A stretch of 48,362 nt of DNA from a virus, in the IMG/VR virus record IMGVR_UViG_3300033143_003502, positions 1 to 48,362 of that record; one strand, given 5' to 3'. A program made the position numbers and the translations under genes. The notes beneath the pieces were generated by a model. That model did no database searches. It had not been told where the DNA came from and saw only the letters and a list, made by a program, of their open reading frames with translations. Shown here piece after piece: positions 23,487-29,244 of this stretch (positions are counted from its first letter, which is position 1; every line of letters begins with the position of its first letter).

Positions 23487-24499
23487 ATATATTAATTACC
23501 GGAGGAGCCGGATTTATCGGATTTGCATCTGCCGTTGAGTTGATAAACAAAGGGCATGATGTTACTATTTTAGACAAAGTTGTTGGCGGTAGAAATGAAC
23601 TTAATTGGAACATGGCTAAACAAATGGGTATTCCTAGAATTCATGCTAACATCAATGACTTGAATATTTTACCAGAATTAATCAATATTGGTAAAGATTT
23701 TGATGCAATTTTACACTGTGCCGCACAAACAGCAGTTACACATTCATTGGAAGATCCTAGAGCAGACTTTATAGACAATGCTAGAGGAACATTCGAAGTG
23801 TGTGAGTATGCTAGAAAGAACGATTTGGCAATACTGTACACCAGTACAAATAAAGTATATGGTGAAAATCCAAACAAAGTACAACTTGTTGAACAAGATA
23901 CCAGATATGAATATGGCAATCCAAAATTTTGCATCGATGAAACATTCTTAATTGATCTGACAGGACATACACCGTACGGTACATCAAAACTTACAGCCGA
24001 CCTCTATGTTCAAGATTATAGATACACCTATGGATTACGAACACTCGTATTTAGACAGAGTTGTATCTATGGAACTAGCCAACAAGGTACTGAAGATCAA
24101 GGATGGGTATCTCACATGGTTAAAAGTTGGGTAAATAGAAAACCAATAAAAGTTTTCGGAAATGGTAAACAGGTAAGAGACATGCTCCACGTAGATGATT
24201 TAACTGATTTAATAATTAAAGGTTTAGAATCTGATAGGTCAGGAGTCTTTAATGTTGGTGGAAGTCTACTAAATACAATATCAATATTAGAATTATTTGA
24301 ACTTCTTAATAAACTAGCTCCGAGAGAGGATGCGTATTCGTTCTTCCCTTGGAGAGAAGGAGATCAGAAAGTCTTTATATGCAACATTAGAAAAGTAATC
24401 AAACAATTCGATTGGATACCAAAAATATCTCCCGTAGAAGGAATTACACACATGGTCAGATATGAAGAAATGTTACAAAATGCTGTTAAAGTTAGGTGA
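23483..24499 (+). CDS. NAD-dependent epimerase, CDP-tyvelose/paratose 2-epimerase-like
   Basis: This 338-residue extended short-chain dehydrogenase has the NAD-binding GGAGFIG (7-13), a catalytic YGTSK (Tyr and Lys in TPYGTSKLTADLYVQDY) and TSTNKVYGENPN. The stretches TNKVYG, a later acidic DE before the Tyr motif, FRQSCIYG and GKQVRDMLHVDDL closely follow CDP-paratose 2-epimerases (RfbE), which make CDP-tyvelose, a 3,6-dideoxyhexose. The exact substrate cannot be read from sequence; no other dideoxysugar genes are in the window. It sits between two glycosyltransferase-type genes and would supply an unusual sugar donor. Confidence 0.88.
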   Translation: MNILITGGAGFIGFASAVELINKGHDVTILDKVVGGRNELNWNMAKQMGIPRIHANINDLNILPELINIGKDFDAILHCAAQTAVTHSLEDPRADFIDNARGTFEVCEYARKNDLAILYTSTNKVYGENPNKVQLVEQDTRYEYGNPKFCIDETFLIDLTGHTPYGTSKLTADLYVQDYRYTYGLRTLVFRQSCIYGTSQQGTEDQGWVSHMVKSWVNRKPIKVFGNGKQVRDMLHVDDLTDLIIKGLESDRSGVFNVGGSLLNTISILELFELLNKLAPREDAYSFFPWREGDQKVFICNIRKVIKQFDWIPKISPVEGITHMVRYEEMLQNAVKVR

Positions 24500-24504
24500 A
24501 TAAA

Positions 24505-25191
24505 ATGGAAATACCGTATGAAGAAATAATGAAATATTACCACACTGGAAAACTACCTCCAGTGCAGACACTACCCGTATTCAGAAGAGAATACGATGAT
24601 ATAGAACAAGTTGTAGGTAAAGGATACAAAGTCTTAGACTTTGGATGTGGAAGAGGATTAGTTTACACCAAATTCTTGCAAGCACTTCCCTATGATATCG
24701 AATACGTTGGTATAGATATTGATCCAAGTTTGAAAGGCAAAGTACCTTTCCCACTCTATGAATCTCTAGAAGAATTTGAAGACACATATTCACCACGACA
24801 CTTTGATGGACTATTTTTACTAGATGTCTTGGAACATTTATCTTTAAAAGAAGGTTACGATACACTGGCAAGATTAAACAAATATATCGATGGCGATATT
24901 GTATTAATGACACCCAACGCAAGTTGTTTAGATTACATATACAACGATCCACAACATGTAACAATATATCCTTCACATTGGATTTATGGATTACTTAAAC
25001 ATTTAGGTTTCGATAAAATAATAATGAAAAGAGGTAAAGGGCTACATGCACGAAGAGAACAATTAGCTAGGGAAAACCCTAATCAAGCAGAACAATACAA
25101 AGTTATGAATGAAAGTCAACGACAGATATGTGCTTCTATGGGACTAGATTGGTATGGAAATCTGCTAGCTATAGGTAAGCGTGATGAATAA
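24505..25191 (+). CDS. SAM-dependent methyltransferase
   Basis: This 228-residue class I methyltransferase has motif I VLDFGCGRGLVYTKF, motif II VGIDIDPS and the motif IV-like LFLLDVLEHLS, as in UbiE/sugar methyltransferase families. ATG 24505 follows GGTGA at 24495-24499 with a 5-nt spacer and is preferred; a GTG at 24496 is the alternative. In this operon it probably methylates a sugar or glycan end, which may cap the chain. The C-terminal region (PSHWIYGLLKHLGF) is typical of the fold's last strands. Confidence 0.88.
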   Translation: MEIPYEEIMKYYHTGKLPPVQTLPVFRREYDDIEQVVGKGYKVLDFGCGRGLVYTKFLQALPYDIEYVGIDIDPSLKGKVPFPLYESLEEFEDTYSPRHFDGLFLLDVLEHLSLKEGYDTLARLNKYIDGDIVLMTPNASCLDYIYNDPQHVTIYPSHWIYGLLKHLGFDKIIMKRGKGLHARREQLARENPNQAEQYKVMNESQRQICASMGLDWYGNLLAIGKRDE

Positions 25192-26086
25192 GAAAATACT
25201 TGTCATGAGCACTTTTCAAGAGGGTGCTTATGGACACTTAATTGTCAAAGCCCTACGTGAAATGGGACATCGTGTATTAGGTATAGATCATAGAATGCTC
25301 CAAGCTGTCAATTTTGGAAAGCAACACAAAAGTGACCAAATGGTAAAATTCTATGTGAACGGGTTTGAACCAGATATATTGTTTACAATTAAAGGAAGAG
25401 GAATTAGTCCGAGAGTTATCAAAGATATTACCGCATTCAAGGTGAACTGGTGGCTAGATAATGCTAACAGGTTTGCTGAGTTTGAAGGTCTAATTGAACA
25501 TTATGATAAATATTATCTTTGTGAGGACAGTCAAGGACACCCTTGGATGTCGGTAGGAATAGATCCAGATTGGCATAAACCAGTTTACAGTGATGATCCA
25601 AAATATAAAAGCGATATTGTCTTCGCAGGAACGGCACACGTACATAGAAGCCCTAGAATTCTTAAAATATTAGCAGGATTACCCTACGAAGTAGCTATCT
25701 GGGGTAATAGTTGGCCACCAAATACACCATATCTCCGAGGAGAGGCTAGATATCTCAATGAGGACTTTATGACAATCATGACAAATTCTAATTTTGTGTT
25801 GAACAATCACTATGTTCCCGGCATTACTCCTAATATGAGAACAATAGAAGGCCCTGCAAGCGGTACTGCATTGCTCTCAGACACAGGAGAAGGCATAGAG
25901 AAAACTTTAAATAAGGGAACTGAATATATTGCTTATGACACTCCCAAGGAAGCCAGATATTTGATCTATAAATATTTAGAAGAACCTGAAGAAAGAGAGA
26001 AAATAGCAAAGGCTGGACTTGATAGAGTCAATAAAGATCATCTATTAAAAGATAAGTTGGTTAAAATGTTATGTCTAAACCAGTAG
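25184..26086 (+). CDS. CgeB-like GT-B glycosyltransferase
   Basis: This 300-residue protein resembles CgeB-type proteins: MNKKILVMSTFQEGAYGH at the start, NWWLDNANR (about 89-97), a central KSDIVFAGTAHVHR hinge and a C-terminal PNMRTIEGPASGTALLSD (about 222-239), equivalent to the donor-binding Glu motif. The enzyme would use a nucleotide sugar; acceptor unknown. ATG 25184 is chosen over the GTG at 25181 and overlaps the previous gene by 8 nt. Confidence 0.82.
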   Translation: MNKKILVMSTFQEGAYGHLIVKALREMGHRVLGIDHRMLQAVNFGKQHKSDQMVKFYVNGFEPDILFTIKGRGISPRVIKDITAFKVNWWLDNANRFAEFEGLIEHYDKYYLCEDSQGHPWMSVGIDPDWHKPVYSDDPKYKSDIVFAGTAHVHRSPRILKILAGLPYEVAIWGNSWPPNTPYLRGEARYLNEDFMTIMTNSNFVLNNHYVPGITPNMRTIEGPASGTALLSDTGEGIEKTLNKGTEYIAYDTPKEARYLIYKYLEEPEEREKIAKAGLDRVNKDHLLKDKLVKMLCLNQ

Positions 26087-26415
26087 TAATAACGAAAGAA
26101 ATAATCCTTAGAAGTCAGCGAGGTATGATGAATGATTGTTATCTGTATTGCGTTGACTGTCCACAAGCAGAGGAACAAATTCAGATGCTAGGAGAGGAAG
26201 ATAATAAAAAGAATAAAAAAGTTCCCATCACTAAAATAATTTTTTATCGTTGTGCAATGCCTCCGGGAAATTCTGTCACTTATAACAATAAGGAGAGAGG
26301 GAGAGGAAAGTTTGTTAAATTAACACCAGAACAAATCGAAGAACGAAATGAACTCCTTAAAAAACTTCCAACACTTGAAACGGATAAACTTCTAAATAAG
26401 ATTGGTAAAAAATGA
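26071..26415 (+). CDS. Cys-containing hypothetical protein, 114 aa
   Basis: Not recognised. Four cysteines lie in CYLYCVDC (about residues 23-30) and C (in YRCAMPPG, about 61), a possible metal site. The C-terminal half is basic and helical. A similar PPG and KLTPEQ style is common in small archaeal unknown proteins but gives no function. It overlaps the previous gene by 16 nt and the next by 4 nt. Confidence 0.65.
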   Translation: MSKPVVITKEIILRSQRGMMNDCYLYCVDCPQAEEQIQMLGEEDNKKNKKVPITKIIFYRCAMPPGNSVTYNNKERGRGKFVKLTPEQIEERNELLKKLPTLETDKLLNKIGKK

Positions 26416-27497
26416 AAGTAACTTATACAGGCAAGATGGATATCGGTGGCTCCGGTATTGGAACAACTGCTTGGCATCAAGTTAAACCTTTACTTGACAA
26501 TAACTTAATTGAACAAATATACACTACTAAGATGTCAAAACCAGTTAATGATGATAGATTAGTTACTTATATTCCCGAATTGAAATATAGCTATCCTATT
26601 GGTTATTTAGCTGGAGATATCTTCTTTGATGGTGTTACAGCATTAGGAATGGAAAACCCAGAGGTTATTCACACATGGGGAGCACAATGTTTGTATCAAT
26701 TACAGACGCATCCCGACGCAGTTTCAATTGTAAATCTTTATAGTGCTCATCCATATATTCAAGATCAACTGTTAAAAAATTCACCATTATACCGTCCAAA
26801 TCATCTACACATGAAAAAGTTTGCAGAAGAATTAGAACTTTGTGACCATATATTTATACCTTCTGATTTTATTTTATCCTCTCTTAAAGATGTAGGGTTA
26901 CATAGAAAAGCTAAAATTGTACCATTCGGAGTTGACTTAGAAAAGTTCAATGTTCCTAAAAACAATGAAAAAGCTGAAGAATTTCAAGTAGTTTTTGTAG
27001 GATCAAACTGGAAAAGAAAAGGCTTAATGACTCTTTTACAAGCGTGGGACAATTTAAAATTTGAAAAAGCCAAGTTATATGTTTGTGGTGTTCCAGATAA
27101 TCTAGGAGCATGGCTTAAAGAAAATACACCATTTGAATCTGACAACGTACACTTTGGATGGGTAGATGATTTAGTTGAACTTTACCAAAAATCACACGTA
27201 TTTTGTTTACCTGCATACGAAGATGGCTGTCCTTTAGCTACATACGAAGCTATGGCTTGCGGAACTTTACCCATCATAACAAACACTACAGGAACTAGGC
27301 AACATGTCTATAATGGTAGAAATGGATTCGTTCTTAACGCTGGAAATGTAAAAGAACTAGGTGAATTATTATCTGGTCTGTATGATGATAGAAATGCTTG
27401 TGTTGATATAGGACTGAAAGCTAGACAACATATTGAAGCATTTCCTTGGGAAAGACATGAACAAGATTATCTGAATTGGATTAAAGGTTTACTTTAA
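26412..27497 (+). CDS. glycosyltransferase, GT-B (family 4-like)
   Basis: This 361-residue protein has a glycine-rich N-terminus (MKVTYTGKMDIGGSGIGTTA), the hinge VVFVGSNWKRKGLMTLL with phosphate-binding KRKG, and the donor motif EDGCPLATYEAMACGTLP (about 272-289). These are standard family-4 features. It closes the glycan operon. Its last 9 nt overlap the end of the convergent RHH gene. Confidence 0.9.
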   Translation: MKVTYTGKMDIGGSGIGTTAWHQVKPLLDNNLIEQIYTTKMSKPVNDDRLVTYIPELKYSYPIGYLAGDIFFDGVTALGMENPEVIHTWGAQCLYQLQTHPDAVSIVNLYSAHPYIQDQLLKNSPLYRPNHLHMKKFAEELELCDHIFIPSDFILSSLKDVGLHRKAKIVPFGVDLEKFNVPKNNEKAEEFQVVFVGSNWKRKGLMTLLQAWDNLKFEKAKLYVCGVPDNLGAWLKENTPFESDNVHFGWVDDLVELYQKSHVFCLPAYEDGCPLATYEAMACGTLPIITNTTGTRQHVYNGRNGFVLNAGNVKELGELLSGLYDDRNACVDIGLKARQHIEAFPWERHEQDYLNWIKGLL

Positions 27498-27659
27498 TCT
27501 GTATCTTGCTTTCATCAATCTTAAAGTGTCTATTTCATTCATCATTTTTGTAAATAACTCAGTCCAACTTTCCCCGAATTCTCCATATTCTTTCAATCTT
27601 TCCTTGATATGAATAGGTACAGATATAGAAGTATAGCCAACTTTGCGTTTTCTAGGCAT
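27489..27659 (-). CDS. ribbon-helix-helix-like DNA-binding protein, 56 aa
   Basis: Read on the minus strand, this gene gives a 56-residue basic protein starting MPRKRKVGYTSISVPIHIKE. A short strand (YTSISVP) followed by two helices (KERLKEYGEF, then SWTELFTKMMNEID) is the RHH/MetJ-Arc pattern of small archaeal and viral regulators, which bind palindromic DNA as dimers. It has a GAAAGATTTAAAT promoter on the minus strand (27681-27699). It faces the tail operon across a 77-bp divergent region that holds a near-perfect palindrome, so it may control late genes and itself. Confidence 0.78.
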   Translation of the reverse strand: MPRKRKVGYTSISVPIHIKERLKEYGEFGESWTELFTKMMNEIDTLRLMKARYRLK

Positions 27660-27680
27660 AATATATAATTAAACCAATTA

Positions 27681-27699
27681 CTCTAATTTAAATCTTTCG
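27681..27699 (-). promoter_or_regulatory. promoter of RHH gene, GAAAGATTTAAAT type
   Basis: On the minus strand CGAAAGATTTAAATTAG is centred about 29 nt before the start codon at 27659. It overlaps the left part of the palindrome and the late promoter of the tail operon. Confidence 0.6.
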
Positions 27700-27707
27700 A
27701 AGGATTT
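27690..27707. promoter_or_regulatory. candidate operator palindrome
   Basis: AAATCTTTCGAAGGATTT reads the same on both strands except for one pair of positions. It lies between and over the two divergent promoters, where an RHH dimer pair could block both. Confidence 0.45.
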
Positions 27708-27712
27708 ATTAA
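27695..27712 (+). promoter_or_regulatory. late promoter of the tail operon
   Basis: TTTCGAAGGATTTATTAA ends 24 nt before the ATG at 27737. Exactly the same 18 bases occur on the minus strand at 41990-42007, 25 nt before the prohead protease start. Confidence 0.7.
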
Positions 27713-27736
27713 GGAGAAAGCCTTACTTTTAATTAA

Positions 27737-28117
27737 ATGTCAGTAGCAAAGAGAACATGGGAAGGGCACATACTTAAAGGAGCCGTAGAAATAGGCTTCG
27801 CAAACGGATCTATATCAATTGACAGAGGACTACAAATATTCACGCAGATTGGTGACTATGATATGACAGCCCGTAGAGAGGCTATCAGAGAAATCACAGG
27901 AACAATCGATCATGGATTTATTGACGTATCTCTGTTTGGTTCGGCAGCACTATCCACATTAGTTAATCCAGTATCTTTCGATATTGCAGCATCATTCTCA
28001 GACACAGCAATCGTGTTAAGCGGTTGTTCAGTTGAGAGTTGGGACTTGGACTTACCGCAAGACGGTTGGATTACAGAATCAGTCAACTTCAGAGCTAAGA
28101 CAATTAAGAGTTATTAG
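27737..28117 (+). CDS. tail tube-like protein 1
   Basis: This 126-residue beta-rich protein is the first gene of the tail operon. Its end, VLSGCSVESWDLDLPQDGWITESVNF, matches the next protein's FSGCRLGTYDAEINSDGWATNTVDI in spacing and key residues (SGC, D, DGW, V), so the two are paralogues. Their place before the chaperone pair and tape measure is where tail tube proteins are encoded. One may be the tube and the other a tube initiator, terminator or second ring protein. It is expressed from a late-type promoter. Confidence 0.75.
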   Translation: MSVAKRTWEGHILKGAVEIGFANGSISIDRGLQIFTQIGDYDMTARREAIREITGTIDHGFIDVSLFGSAALSTLVNPVSFDIAASFSDTAIVLSGCSVESWDLDLPQDGWITESVNFRAKTIKSY

Positions 28118-28127
28118 GTGATATGAA

Positions 28128-28556
28128 ATGGCAACAGTACAAGTTGGAAGAGACTTCACGGTTTATTACGCAGAAGGCGATGACATACATGGTCTAGTGG
28201 GACACGATTTCGCAAGTGGGACACAGATTGGGTTAGTCAATGTTTTATCATATACTCAGGAACACAACGTTGATGTTTATCACGGTGTAGGAAAGAGAGA
28301 AGGATGGGGTATTAAAGCGGGAGCATACGACGTTTCGGCACACTTAGAAGGACTCTGGATTGACTCTGGAGCATTGGGATTCTTTATGGATCAAAGTTTA
28401 GTTACTGGAGCATTGACTCCGTTCGCAATCGCTTTTAGCGGTACGGATAGAGGAATTGCATTCAGTGGGTGTAGATTAGGGACGTATGATGCTGAAATAA
28501 ATTCAGACGGGTGGGCTACAAATACTGTAGACATACCTGCATTAGTAGTGGTTTAA
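28128..28556 (+). CDS. tail tube-like protein 2 (probable major tail tube)
   Basis: This 142-residue beta-rich protein is a paralogue of the previous gene, sharing the SGC-x12-DGW ending. It is preceded by GGTGAT at good spacing. It is closest to the tail chaperone and tape measure genes and is slightly longer, so it is the better candidate for the major tail tube subunit. Sequence alone does not settle which of the two forms the tube. Confidence 0.78.
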   Translation: MATVQVGRDFTVYYAEGDDIHGLVGHDFASGTQIGLVNVLSYTQEHNVDVYHGVGKREGWGIKAGAYDVSAHLEGLWIDSGALGFFMDQSLVTGALTPFAIAFSGTDRGIAFSGCRLGTYDAEINSDGWATNTVDIPALVVV

Positions 28557-28571
28557 AAATAAGGTGAGAAT

Positions 28572-29051
28572 ATGAGCATAGATGAAGGAAAAAAGCAAGC
28601 AGAAAAGCAAGCAAAAAAGCAAGCATCTGCTGAAAGAGTTCAGGCAGCAAAAGTAAAAATCCAGAAAAAGAAGAAAGTGGATAAAGCAAAAGGTATCAGA
28701 ATTACCGCAAAACTTCTTAAAGGAAAATCTGTTACAGATGAAGTTCCTGTTAAGTTGATTACAGGTGAGGTTGGTCTTTTACCGATAAGAGCACTCGGAG
28801 AGGGTGAAATTATTGAAATATTCGCTGATGTCGGAATGGATAGGATTAATAACATGGGTTCTGGCGAATTAGATGCTAAAGACTATGACTTCTTTTGGAG
28901 TTTAGTTTCTGTATCTTCAGGAATCAAAAAAGCATTAATCAAACAATCATTTGCATTGGGCGAATCAGCAAAAGCAGGGCAAGCAGTTCTGGAACTGAGT
29001 GGGTTCGGAGCCGACGCAGAGACAGAAGTAGAGTCCTTTCCTAAAGAGTGA
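28572..29051 (+). CDS. tail assembly chaperone (G-like), 159 aa
   Basis: This protein lies between the tail tube and tape measure genes, where tail assembly chaperones are encoded. It has a lysine-alanine-glutamine rich N-terminus made by a short DNA repeat (KKQAEKQAKKQAS), then a compact domain (about 55-150) with VKLITGEVGLLPIRALGEGE and a helical end. Near the end is UCC-UUU-C (29034-29040), which could let ribosomes slip +1 and continue into the next frame, giving a fused G-T-like product. A GGTGA site precedes the ATG. Confidence 0.75.
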   Translation: MSIDEGKKQAEKQAKKQASAERVQAAKVKIQKKKKVDKAKGIRITAKLLKGKSVTDEVPVKLITGEVGLLPIRALGEGEIIEIFADVGMDRINNMGSGELDAKDYDFFWSLVSVSSGIKKALIKQSFALGESAKAGQAVLELSGFGADAETEVESFPKE

Positions 29052-29244
29052 TCAAGGGTTAGCTTATACCATCATGATACTTGAAGGTCATAAGCTATCA
29101 AACCATTCTATTGTGGATATGACCAGATACCAAAAAATAGCCTATCTTAGTGCTTACAAGATTAGGAATGATCTTAGTGCTTACAAGATTAGGAATGAAG
29201 CAGAGAAAGAAGCCCAACGAAGAGCAAACAGGAAGATGAGATAA
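29032..29244 (+). CDS. tail assembly chaperone T-like extension, probably made by +1 frameshift
   Basis: This frame opens right after a TAG at 29029-29031 and runs to the stop at 29242-29244. It overlaps the end of the upstream gene. A +1 slip at UCC-UUU-C (29034-29040) would join residue 156 of the upstream protein to LKSDQGLAYTIMILEGHK and give about 223 residues. An internal ATG at 29074 would instead give a free 56-residue protein starting MILEGHKLSNH. The text is helical and charged, as in T extensions that recruit tape measure proteins. It contains a perfect 27-bp tandem duplication (29144-29197). Confidence 0.65.
   Translation, partial: SPFLKSDQGLAYTIMILEGHKLSNHSIVDMTRYQKIAYLSAYKIRNDLSAYKIRNEAEKEAQRRANRKMR
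29144..29197. repeat. perfect 27-bp tandem duplication
   Basis: Two identical 27-bp units, 29144-29170 and 29171-29197, encode LSAYKIRN twice within the chaperone extension. The frame is kept because 27 is a multiple of three. The lack of any difference suggests a recent event. Confidence 0.9.
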
